Source: Gammaproteobacteria bacterium
GTDB lineage: Bacteria > Pseudomonadota > Gammaproteobacteria > Pseudomonadales > Pseudohongiellaceae
DNA length: 35,684 bases
Assembly (NCBI GenBank): GCA_030654835.1
Contig: JAURWS010000006.1
Span: forward strand, 1-35,684
Reading direction: 5' to 3'
In this document: piece after piece, positions 16,658 to 24,346 of the stretch
How the letters are laid out: every line of letters starts with the position of its first letter
How positions within the stretch are numbered: position 1 is the stretch's first letter
Made by a program: the position numbers and the translations under genes
Notes under the pieces: model-generated
Database searches by the model: none
Seen by the model: only the letters and a program-made list of their open reading frames with translations
What the model was told of the DNA's origin: nothing

Positions 16658-18564
16658 GTCAGAATCAACGCACGGCCGTCTCTTCGTCCGCCTCCTCTTC
16701 TGCCCCCGCTGCCGCCCCCACGATGCACCGCAGCCCGATGGGAATGATGGGGCAACCTGCGCGCAAGGCGAAGAATTTTCGCCCCACCTTGAAACGCCTG
16801 CTGACGTGGTTCAATCCCTTCAAAGCGCGTTTGATCGTCGTCTTTGTGCTCGCCATTCTCAGCACCACGTTCACCATCTTCAGCCCCAAGCTGGTCGGGC
16901 AGGCCATCGACCTGATTACCCAAACCTTGATGCTGCGGCTGCAGGGCCAGAGCGCCGAATTCGACAATCAAGCCATCGCGCAGGTGTTGCTGTGGCTGCT
17001 CGCGTTCTATCTGCTCTCGTCGCTGTTCATGCTGGGCACGCAATGGATCATGGCCGCCGTGTCACAGCGCACTGTGCAGGGAATGCGCGACGCCGTGGGC
17101 GACAAACTGCGCCGCCTGCCGCTGTCCTATTACGACAGTCACTCGCATGGCGATATCCTGTCGCGGGTTACCAATGACCTGGACACCATTTCGACCACGC
17201 TGCAGCAGAGTGCCACACAGGCCATTACCTCGGTGGTGCAGCTACTCGGCTTCATCATCATGATGCTGACGATCAGCCCGGCACTGACTCTGGTAGTTCT
17301 CGCCACGTTGCCGCTGTATGCCGTCGCCACGGTCTTCATCGCCAAAAAATCACAGGCGCACTTTGCCGCACAGCAAAAGCATCTGGGGCAGTTGTCTGGA
17401 CACGTCGAAGAAATGTTCTCCGGCCAGGTCGTCGTCAAGGCCTTTGGTCACGAGGGCAATTCCATCGAAAAATTCAGAGGCATCAACGAGGAGTTTTCTC
17501 AAGCCTACCGCCGCGCCAACTTCATCTCCGGCATCATCTTCCCGGCCATGAACTTCATCTCGAACCTTGGTTATGTGTTGATTGCTGTGGTGGGAGGGCT
17601 GTGGATCAACAGCGGCCGCCTGACCGTCGGCAGCATCGTCGCCTTCATCCAGTATTCACGATCCTTCACGCAGCCCATTCTACAAACCGCCAACATTGCC
17701 AACGTGCTGCAAAGTGCCGTTGCCTGTGCCGAGCGCGTTTTTGAAATTCTGGATGAGAAAGAAGAGCAGGATCCGGTGCTGAATCGCTTCACCCCCGAGG
17801 CTCAAAAGCCAGAACAAGCGCGCGGTGCCGTAACGCTGAACAACATTTCGTTCCGCTACAAACCCGACCAGCCCTTGATTGAAAATCTGTCTTTGACAGT
17901 GCAGCCACGCCATGTGGTGGCGATTGTCGGCCCGACTGGTGCGGGCAAAACCACACTGGTCAATCTGCTGATGCGGTTCTACGAGCTCGACGGAGGTGAT
18001 ATCTCCATCGACGGCCAGCCGGTGCAGACCTTGTCGCGCGCACAGTTACGCAGCCACTTTGGCATGGTGCTGCAGGACACCTGGCTGTTCGGCGGCACGA
18101 TTTACGAAAATATCGCTTTCGGCCGACCGGATGCCAGCCGTGAGGAAGTCATCGCTGCCGCGACAGCGGCCCATGCCGACCACTTCATTCGCACCTTGCC
18201 GGAAGGTTATGACACGGTGCTGAACGAAGATGTCACCAATCTCTCCCAGGGGCAGAAGCAACTCCTGACCATTGCGCGGGCGATACTCGCCGATCCCGAT
18301 ATCCTCATTCTGGACGAAGCGACCTCCAACGTGGACACTCGCACGGAGATGCAAATTCAGCAGGCCATGAAAAAACTGATGAGCAACCGCACCAGCTTCG
18401 TGATCGCTCATCGCCTTTCAACCATCAGAGACGCGGAAAAGATTCTGGTGATGAACGAAGGCAAGATCATCGAGCAAGGCACGCACGCGGAACTCATGGA
18501 GAAGAAAGGTTTCTATCACGAGTTGTTTCTGGCGCAATTTTCAGAACTGGAGACTGCTGCATGA
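16654..18564 (+). CDS. ABC exporter half with consensus ATPase site
   Basis: 636 aa. A Ser/Ala/Pro-rich N-terminal tail of about 45 residues precedes the exporter helices (50-340). ATPase domain: Walker A GPTGAGKT 426-433, signature LSQGQ 530-534 (second Gly of LSGGQ replaced by Gln), Walker B ILILDEA with Glu555, switch His586 (AHRLST). With a consensus Glu and His it is the catalytic partner of the preceding degenerate half; the relaxed signature LSQGQ is also typical, since it faces the partner's degenerate site. ATGA overlap (4 bp) with the first half. Last gene of the operon. Confidence 0.92.
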   Translation: MSQNQRTAVSSSASSSAPAAAPTMHRSPMGMMGQPARKAKNFRPTLKRLLTWFNPFKARLIVVFVLAILSTTFTIFSPKLVGQAIDLITQTLMLRLQGQSAEFDNQAIAQVLLWLLAFYLLSSLFMLGTQWIMAAVSQRTVQGMRDAVGDKLRRLPLSYYDSHSHGDILSRVTNDLDTISTTLQQSATQAITSVVQLLGFIIMMLTISPALTLVVLATLPLYAVATVFIAKKSQAHFAAQQKHLGQLSGHVEEMFSGQVVVKAFGHEGNSIEKFRGINEEFSQAYRRANFISGIIFPAMNFISNLGYVLIAVVGGLWINSGRLTVGSIVAFIQYSRSFTQPILQTANIANVLQSAVACAERVFEILDEKEEQDPVLNRFTPEAQKPEQARGAVTLNNISFRYKPDQPLIENLSLTVQPRHVVAIVGPTGAGKTTLVNLLMRFYELDGGDISIDGQPVQTLSRAQLRSHFGMVLQDTWLFGGTIYENIAFGRPDASREEVIAAATAAHADHFIRTLPEGYDTVLNEDVTNLSQGQKQLLTIARAILADPDILILDEATSNVDTRTEMQIQQAMKKLMSNRTSFVIAHRLSTIRDAEKILVMNEGKIIEQGTHAELMEKKGFYHELFLAQFSELETAA

Positions 18565-18664
18565 ACGTGGGAGAATTTCGAGGTCGAGATGGTTTACAAT
18601 TCCAATCAATTGCGATGACAATTCCGCCGTATTTTAAACACTTGTTCGCAGAAGGAGATAACTC

Positions 18665-19072
18665 ATGAGAATGTTACTGCCCGCCCTGTCGCTATTGATC
18701 CTGGCCTGCCCTCAGGTTGGTTTCAGCGTCGAATACACCATGACCGAATGCAACGACAAGACTGCAGAACTCAACAAAGAATTGCCCATGGAGCTGGACA
18801 ACGTCACCACTTGGACAAACACAACCTGTGTGGAGAAAGAGAACAATACCATACAGATCGTGTACGAAAATGTGATCGCCGATGGCAACGACATTACCCA
18901 GGACAATCTGGAGAGATTGCGTCCCAGCATGATAGGCACATGGTGCACAGGTCCGAACCTGGTACCGATTCTGAACGGCGTGGACACCGTCAACTATCAA
19001 TACGATTTCAAGAATGGCCAACACATCGGCGAGCTGACCTTCTCGAAGGCAGAGTGCCCGGTTAGTCCATGA
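18665..19072 (+). CDS. Small secreted protein of unknown function
   Basis: 135 aa with a perfect AAGGAG 7 nt before the ATG. The N-terminus is a short signal: either a lipobox ending ILAC (Cys15) or signal peptidase I cleavage near residue 21. The mature part has conserved-looking features of a small exported family: LNKELPMELDNVT, a paired-Cys pattern (WCTGP... and ...AEC at the end), and YQYDFKNGQHIGELTF, a beta hairpin of the Y-x-Y-x-F type. I do not recognise a named domain. It stands alone, with an 8-bp direct repeat ACAATTCC at 18596 and 18618 upstream, two helical turns apart. Confidence 0.75.
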   Translation: MRMLLPALSLLILACPQVGFSVEYTMTECNDKTAELNKELPMELDNVTTWTNTTCVEKENNTIQIVYENVIADGNDITQDNLERLRPSMIGTWCTGPNLVPILNGVDTVNYQYDFKNGQHIGELTFSKAECPVSP

Positions 19073-19099
19073 TTCTGCAGTGCCGAGACATCAGGCGCC

Positions 19100-20227
19100 T
19101 TAGTTGTCCCCGCCGATCTCCAGCAGCTCGATCTCGAAGATCAGTGGTGTATTGGCGGGCACTGGCCCTCTTCCAGCTTCGCCATAGGCAAGCTCCGGTG
19201 GAATGAAAAAGCGGAACTTGTCCCCCGGATTCATCAATTGCAGGCCCTCGGTCCAGCCGCGAATTACCTGATTCAGGGGAAACACGGCGGGTCGGCCACG
19301 CTCTACCGAGCTGTCAAACACGCGGCCGTCGACGAAGGTGCCGTGGTAATTCACAGTCACCCTGCTGGACGCCGTTGGGCTTTGTGCATCCGCAATCGCA
19401 CTGCCGCTGATGACCTCGTACTGAAGACCTGACGAAGTGGTGATGACACCCGGCCTCGTCGCATTCTCTGCCATGAAATTCAGTGAGCCATCTGCAAGCT
19501 GTTGCGTGAAGGAAGTGTTGTCGGCTTCGACAATGCCCAGCTGAATGCCTTCCTCCGGTTGTATCGTCCAACCTCGGGCCGCCGTGCAGTTGCTCATGGC
19601 ACGTTCGTGCAGCAGGCCGCCATTTTCACTCCCGAGCCGCGCAGCAAAATAGTCCTTCAGCGCGGAGACCTCGTTCGCGTTCTCACAATCAATCCCGATG
19701 CCAGGCCGTCGAACGGGCGATTGCAGAACCAGCCACGCGTTCTCCAGCATGTAACGTGGGCTTCCCCCGAGAAAAGCCGCGACGCATGCCGATGCACAGA
19801 CCTGCCCCTGCACCAACGCGACTGCCACACCGTATTGAGTCAACAGCTCTCCCAACGCATAGCCATCGGCCATCTCCCCGCCACCTGAACTCAGAATCAC
19901 GGCGCCGCGCGAGGCGCTGCTGCCGCAAGGCTGCATGGCATTGAGGAAGGGCTCGATGACTGACGTCGTGTCCGGCCCCAGAGGACCAGAGAATTCCAGA
20001 AAGTCTCTGGCTCCACAGTCCGCATCATCCACACGGGTGTGCCGGATGCGCAGACCATCGACATCGGTCTCGGACACAAACGTCGCGCGACCAGTCGGCC
20101 AGCTAGCCGTAGAACCCAGAATCGTCAGGTTCTGCTGTTCTTGCGCGAACAAAGCTGTCGTGAAAAGCAGTGTGGCAAGTGCAGGCAGCGCGGAGCGTCG
20201 CAGGCGCAGCCAAGAGTCAATGATCAT
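19100..20227 (-). CDS. ClpP-fold/FKBP fusion protein, periplasmic
   Basis: 375 aa from the ATG at 20227 (signal peptide to about residue 28, LFA-Q). Residues about 60-210 resemble COG3904, predicted periplasmic proteins of the ClpP/crotonase fold: VILSSGGGEMADGYALGEL (113-117 for the SGGG core) and QVCASACVAAFLGGSPR with the CASAC at 144-148, where the Ser occupies the nucleophile position. Residues 267-370 are a complete FKBP-type peptidyl-prolyl isomerase (VTVNYHGTFVDGRVFDSS, VIRGWTEGLQLMNPGDKFRF, IPPELAYGE). So a putative serine-hydrolase-like domain is fused to a prolyl isomerase or chaperone. The start overlaps the upstream stop by 11 bp, indicating coupling with the DnrO-like gene. Confidence 0.85.
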   Translation of the reverse strand: MIIDSWLRLRRSALPALATLLFTTALFAQEQQNLTILGSTASWPTGRATFVSETDVDGLRIRHTRVDDADCGARDFLEFSGPLGPDTTSVIEPFLNAMQPCGSSASRGAVILSSGGGEMADGYALGELLTQYGVAVALVQGQVCASACVAAFLGGSPRYMLENAWLVLQSPVRRPGIGIDCENANEVSALKDYFAARLGSENGGLLHERAMSNCTAARGWTIQPEEGIQLGIVEADNTSFTQQLADGSLNFMAENATRPGVITTSSGLQYEVISGSAIADAQSPTASSRVTVNYHGTFVDGRVFDSSVERGRPAVFPLNQVIRGWTEGLQLMNPGDKFRFFIPPELAYGEAGRGPVPANTPLIFEIELLEIGGDN

Positions 20228-20729
20228 GTTCTGTCGACCAGTCTGGATGGTTGAAGTAGTACGCGTAACTTTCAAGCGCGCCGTGAATCCGTGGCAAGCC
20301 AACCGCTGATTGTGGCTCACTCTTGAGCACACTGGAGGCATTCAGAATTTCGGCGAGAATGACGTGCAGATTTGCATCAGCCTCAGGCTCCAGCTTGCAC
20401 TGTTCTATGATGAAGTTGACGTTCTCATCAATCACCAGCGTCAACACTTCGGCCTGCTGCGCACTCAGAGCCCCGGTGCTGAAATCGAGAGATGCTTTCT
20501 CGACGGCATGACGAATTTCAAGCATGCCCTTGCGCAGTGGCTCATCGGTCTCCCAGCGCTCACCTTGGTTTAAATTGAGAGTGGAACTATGAGCCTCGTG
20601 AGCATCATGAGCGTCGTGCGCAGAGGAATCGGCTGCTTGAGCAAACGCGGAACCGGAGGCAACCGCGAATACTGTCACGGTACACGCGAGGGTTCGTGCA
20701 ATCAGAGTTGGCAACTTGAAACTCGTCAT
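20217..20729 (-). CDS. DnrO-like exported protein
   Basis: 170 aa from the ATG at 20729, chosen because TAGGAG lies 7 nt upstream and a signal peptide follows (to AFA-Q, about residue 31). A His/Asp/Ala-rich segment (HDAHDAHEAH) could bind metal. The rest matches by eye proteins labelled DnrO in Xanthomonadales: LNLNQGERWETDEPLRKGM, then EQCKLEPEADANLHVILAEI, then ESYAYYFNHPDW. Cys of the CKLEP motif and spaced His residues resemble a small four-helix bundle. Function not established; the name gives no activity. First gene of an operon with the ClpP/FKBP fusion. Confidence 0.75.
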   Translation of the reverse strand: MTSFKLPTLIARTLACTVTVFAVASGSAFAQAADSSAHDAHDAHEAHSSTLNLNQGERWETDEPLRKGMLEIRHAVEKASLDFSTGALSAQQAEVLTLVIDENVNFIIEQCKLEPEADANLHVILAEILNASSVLKSEPQSAVGLPRIHGALESYAYYFNHPDWSTEHDH

Positions 20730-20890
20730 CGTATGGCTCCTAGCGTCTATTAAAACCGCATTATCTCTCAAACGTTAAGAATGGACACCTGTAGCATCGT
20801 CGGATCAATCCATGCCGGGCCTGTCGATTGTTTCGCCTCACACGATGCCGTACCATGCTCGCCCAACTCCCCGTCATCCCGATAGCGCCC

Positions 20891-22267
20891 ATGTCATACC
20901 GCTTCCATTTCAACAGCGCCACGCTGCGCACCCTCTTTGAAATCGCCTTGCCGATGGTGGTGTCGCAAGGGGCGTTCGCGGTGATGACATTCACCGACCG
21001 CTATTTCATGTCACAGATTGACCCGGCGCACATGGCGGCGGCACTGGGCGGCAGCGTGGCGACTTTTTTCTCGGTGTGTTTTTTCCTGGGCGTCATCTCT
21101 TACGCGAATGCCCTGGTCGCTCAGTATCTGGGAGCAGGGGAACTCGACAAGTGCCCGCGGGTGGTGACGCAAGGAGTGTTGATGGCCGTCTTGTGCCAGC
21201 CCCTGATGATGCTGATAGCGCTGTATGTCGTTCGCATCTTCTCAGCCATGGACCACGACCCGCAAGTGGTGGCGCTGGAAAGCACCTATTATCGAATCCT
21301 GATGTTTGGTGCGGCCATCACACTCTTCAAAGCGTGCCTGGCCTCCTATTTTGCTGGCATAGGGCGCACCCGGGTGGTAATGGTGTGCGACGTGGCAGGG
21401 CTGCTTTTGAATGTCCCATTGTGCTGGGCGATGGCATTCGGGGAGCTTGGTCTTCCGGCCATGGGTATCAGCGGTGCCGCCTGGAGCACGGTGATTTCCT
21501 CTCTATTCTCGCTGGCCTTGTTTGGCGTGTTCTACCTCGCCCGCCATAACCGCGAGAAGTTCCAGGTGCTGGCATCGTTCCGCGTGGACCTTGCGATTGT
21601 GCGGCGCTACCTGCGCCTGGGGCTGCCCTCAGGGCTCGAGCTGTTTCTGAATGTGGCAGCCTTCAACCTCTTCCTGCTGATGTTCCAATCCTACGGTGTT
21701 GTACATGGCGCCTCGGCGGCAATCGTATTCAACTGGGACATGCTGTCTTTCGTCCCCATGATTGGCCTGAACATCGGCCTCGTCAGCCTGATTGGCCGCT
21801 CGGTAGGCGCACGCAACATGGACAGGGCCAACGAGGTCATCACGGCAGGCTTCGTGATCGGCATTGGCTACTCGGCAGTGCTGGGCCTGATTTACATTGT
21901 GTTCCGCTTTCCGCTGGTGGATGTGTTCGCGCCGCCGACCGGGGATTTTTCAGAGATCCGGCTGCTTGCCACCTTCATGATGGTGGGGCTTTCCTGCTAC
22001 ACCATGGCCGATGCCACCATTCAGGTCTGCGGCGGGGTATTACGCGGTGCGGGCGACACGCGCTGGGTGATGCTCACCTCTACCGCACTGCACTGGATCA
22101 TGCTGGTGATTCAATATCTGGTGATCCGTGTGTGGAACTTCGGGCCGAAGGCATCATGGATCGTTTTCTGTGTCCTGATCGTCGCCATTGCCGCCGCGTT
22201 CCTTTTGCGACTGCTCGGCGGCCGCTGGCGCGATGCCGAGGCCCTGCGACAAGTCATGGCGGAGTGA
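20891..22267 (+). CDS. MATE-family efflux transporter
   Basis: 458 aa from the ATG at 20891 (in-frame ATGs at 20828 and 20855 are possible; none has a good ribosome-binding site). Twelve hydrophobic segments in the MatE arrangement: N-terminal [18 protein letters not shown], then [11 protein letters not shown], mid [20 protein letters not shown] and the [16 protein letters not shown] loop. It should be a Na+- or H+-coupled exporter of cationic compounds or drugs in the inner membrane. Divergent from the DnrO-like operon. Its TGA overlaps the GTG of the Ugd fragment. Confidence 0.87.
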   Translation: MSYRFHFNSATLRTLFEIALPMVVSQGAFAVMTFTDRYFMSQIDPAHMAAALGGSVATFFSVCFFLGVISYANALVAQYLGAGELDKCPRVVTQGVLMAVLCQPLMMLIALYVVRIFSAMDHDPQVVALESTYYRILMFGAAITLFKACLASYFAGIGRTRVVMVCDVAGLLLNVPLCWAMAFGELGLPAMGISGAAWSTVISSLFSLALFGVFYLARHNREKFQVLASFRVDLAIVRRYLRLGLPSGLELFLNVAAFNLFLLMFQSYGVVHGASAAIVFNWDMLSFVPMIGLNIGLVSLIGRSVGARNMDRANEVITAGFVIGIGYSAVLGLIYIVFRFPLVDVFAPPTGDFSEIRLLATFMMVGLSCYTMADATIQVCGGVLRGAGDTRWVMLTSTALHWIMLVIQYLVIRVWNFGPKASWIVFCVLIVAIAAAFLLRLLGGRWRDAEALRQVMAE

Positions 22268-22677
22268 GCAATCCCAAAGACACCAGACAATTGCTGGCCA
22301 ATTATCGGGACGTGCCGCAGAACCTCATTCACGCAATCGTGGATTCCAATACGACACGCAAAGACTTCATCGCCCAGACCATTATCCAGAAGAACCCCAA
22401 TGTAGTCGGTGTTTACCGCCTGATCATGAAATCCCAATCGGACAACTTCAGAACATCGAGCGCTCAAGGAATCATGAAGAGAATCAAGGCCAAGGGCATT
22501 CAAGTGATCGTCTACGAGCCAGCACTGCAGTCGACTACCTTTTTCCGCTCCCCCGTCGTCAATGACCTTGAGGAATTCAAGCACAGAAGTGACGTCATCA
22601 TCGCCAACCGGATGACCTCCGCCCTGAACGACGTGGCATCCAAGGTGTTCACGCGCGATTTGTTTGGGAACGACTGA
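22264..22677 (+). pseudogene. ugd: C-terminal fragment of UDP-glucose 6-dehydrogenase
   Basis: 137 codons from a GTG that overlaps the MATE stop (GTGA). The whole stretch is the C-terminal UDP-binding domain of Ugd: [18 protein letters not shown], then [10 protein letters not shown], then [17 protein letters not shown], then [28 protein letters not shown] and the terminal [11 protein letters not shown]. It is nearly the enterobacterial sequence word for word, but the Rossmann NAD domain and the catalytic Cys region (about 250 residues) are missing. The frame is still open, so the loss looks recent or the piece is kept. It cannot be a working dehydrogenase on its own. Confidence 0.8.
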
Positions 22678-22846
22678 CGTTCGCCGACCTCCACTTCTTT
22701 GCCCGGTTCTGCCTCCATCACATCGCCGTTACAATTTGCAATTTTTCGAATCTGGACTTTGCGAAAATTTGCCGATATATATCAAGTGTTCTTTATGATT
22801 TATAGGATCAACTCAACTCAACGCGATGCAATGAAAGGAGACAAGA

Positions 22847-24232
22847 ATGAGAATAAATCCGTATTGCAGTAGGCAAATCAAAAGCAAAGGCGCATTAGGC
22901 CTGGCAGTGCTCGCCATTCTGGGGATGGCGGGAGAGGCCCAGGCTCAGGCCCAGTCCGCCTTATCGATCAACACTGGCGAAGTGACGTATGCCGATCACG
23001 TTGCCCAGATCATCACGGATAACTGTGTGGTCTGCCACCGTGAGGGCGGCGTCGGTCCCATGCAGCTCACGAATTATGAGCAGGTTCGCCCTTGGGCGCC
23101 GCTCATTCAATATCGTGTTGAAAACAGGGAAATGCCTCCCTACGCCTACGATCACGGCATCGGCATTCAGGAACTGCAAGGCGACTGGAGACTGGAGCAG
23201 AGCGAAATCGACACTATAGTGGCCTGGGTTCAGCAAGGAGCGCCGGAAGGCGATTGGGGCGACCGCTCACATCCTGTTGCCAATCTGCCCGATCCCGATC
23301 AGTGGAGTTTCGCGCCGCAATTCGGCGAGCCCAGCCTGGTGCTGGATTCTGCACCGATCGATGTGCCCGCACTGGGTAATGACATGTGGCACCGTCCCTA
23401 TGTGTTGACCGGTCTGACCAGTGACCGCTGCATCAAGGCAATTCAGGTGAAGCCATCAGGCAATGCGAAGGCTGTTGTCCACCATGCCAACTCCTACGTG
23501 GAAACCCTGAATGAGGAAGGCGAGTACGAAGAGTATGGGATGTTCACTGAGTACGCGATGGGCAAATGGGGCGAGATTGCACCGGAAGGTGTGTGCCGCA
23601 CGCTGCCTGAGAACGCGCGCATTCGCTGGGACATTCACCTCTTCCCGGGCGGTGTTGGTGCAACGGCGCCTGGCACCGTGATTGAGGACAATGTCGTCGA
23701 GATCGGCGTCTGGCTGCATCCCGAAGGCTATGAGAATCAAGTCAAATACAAACAAGATCTCAAGTCTTACCGTCTGGATCAGGGAGAACTGATCGTTCCT
23801 CCGAATGCAACAGCGATGACTCAGGGGATTCACTCCTTCGATCACCCGGTGCGCATCGACAGCTTCCAGCCACACGGTCACCTGCGTATGCGCCAGGCAT
23901 CACTGGAGATCTTCTATCCAGCCACCGGCCGCACAGAGCAGATCAGCCAGATCTCCAACTGGAGCGCCACCTGGCACCACAGCCACCTGTACCAACCGGA
24001 CGTCGCGCCGTTGCTGCCCACCGGTGCCGTGTTGATCATCAAGCAGTGGTACGACAATACTGCCAACAACCCGAACAATCCGGATCCGGATTTCTGGGTC
24101 GTGAACGGCAGCCGCACCGCCGATGAAATGACTCACGCCTGGATTGCCGTGACCCATCTTGACCAGCAGGGTTACGATGAGATTCTGGCACAGCGTGAAG
24201 CCGCGAAGCAGCGCTCAGTGGCCGCTGAGTAG
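22847..24232 (+). CDS. Haem c/type II copper monooxygenase-like protein
   Basis: 461 aa, AAGGAG 7 nt before ATG, signal peptide to about residue 33. Residues 45-135 are a cytochrome c-like domain: CVVCH at 60-64 and a likely axial Met (MQL or MPP) downstream. The C-terminal two thirds resemble the peptidylglycine alpha-hydroxylating monooxygenase (PHM) fold: HH pair 212-213 (VVHHANSY) and His264 (WDIHLFPGG) for the CuH site; HxH 343/345 (QPHGHLRM) and Met428 (DEMTHAW) for the CuM site. A built-in haem could feed electrons in place of ascorbate. Substrate unknown. An AT-rich promoter region (TATGAT at 22794) precedes it. Confidence 0.82.
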   Translation: MRINPYCSRQIKSKGALGLAVLAILGMAGEAQAQAQSALSINTGEVTYADHVAQIITDNCVVCHREGGVGPMQLTNYEQVRPWAPLIQYRVENREMPPYAYDHGIGIQELQGDWRLEQSEIDTIVAWVQQGAPEGDWGDRSHPVANLPDPDQWSFAPQFGEPSLVLDSAPIDVPALGNDMWHRPYVLTGLTSDRCIKAIQVKPSGNAKAVVHHANSYVETLNEEGEYEEYGMFTEYAMGKWGEIAPEGVCRTLPENARIRWDIHLFPGGVGATAPGTVIEDNVVEIGVWLHPEGYENQVKYKQDLKSYRLDQGELIVPPNATAMTQGIHSFDHPVRIDSFQPHGHLRMRQASLEIFYPATGRTEQISQISNWSATWHHSHLYQPDVAPLLPTGAVLIIKQWYDNTANNPNNPDPDFWVVNGSRTADEMTHAWIAVTHLDQQGYDEILAQREAAKQRSVAAE

Positions 24233-24258
24233 CTGACAGGAAAGTAACAGGTATGAAT

Positions 24259-24292
24259 GACTCCCGGTTTCTCTCAGCAGAGACCGGGAGTC
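24259..24292. terminator. Hairpin between convergent genes
   Basis: GACTCCCGG (24259-24267) pairs with CCGGGAGTC (24284-24292), and an inner TCTC/GAGA extends the stem around a short loop. It sits 27 bp after the monooxygenase stop and 55 bp from the end of the convergent ATPase gene. No clear T-run follows, so it may be a bidirectional stem acting with Rho or as mRNA end protection. Confidence 0.55.
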
Positions 24293-24346
24293 AGAACCTC
24301 CCAGAAGTGGACTTGACCCCATACATGCATCGCTCCAGGGTTTCCT

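Noticed and set aside
22111-22584. 157-codon minus-strand frame
   Set aside because: Antisense to the end of MATE and to the Ugd fragment, which carry the recognisable protein sequence.
22769-22799. TTGCCG and TATGAT before the monooxygenase gene
   Set aside because: A 19-bp spacer and weak -35; only the -10 is worth noting.
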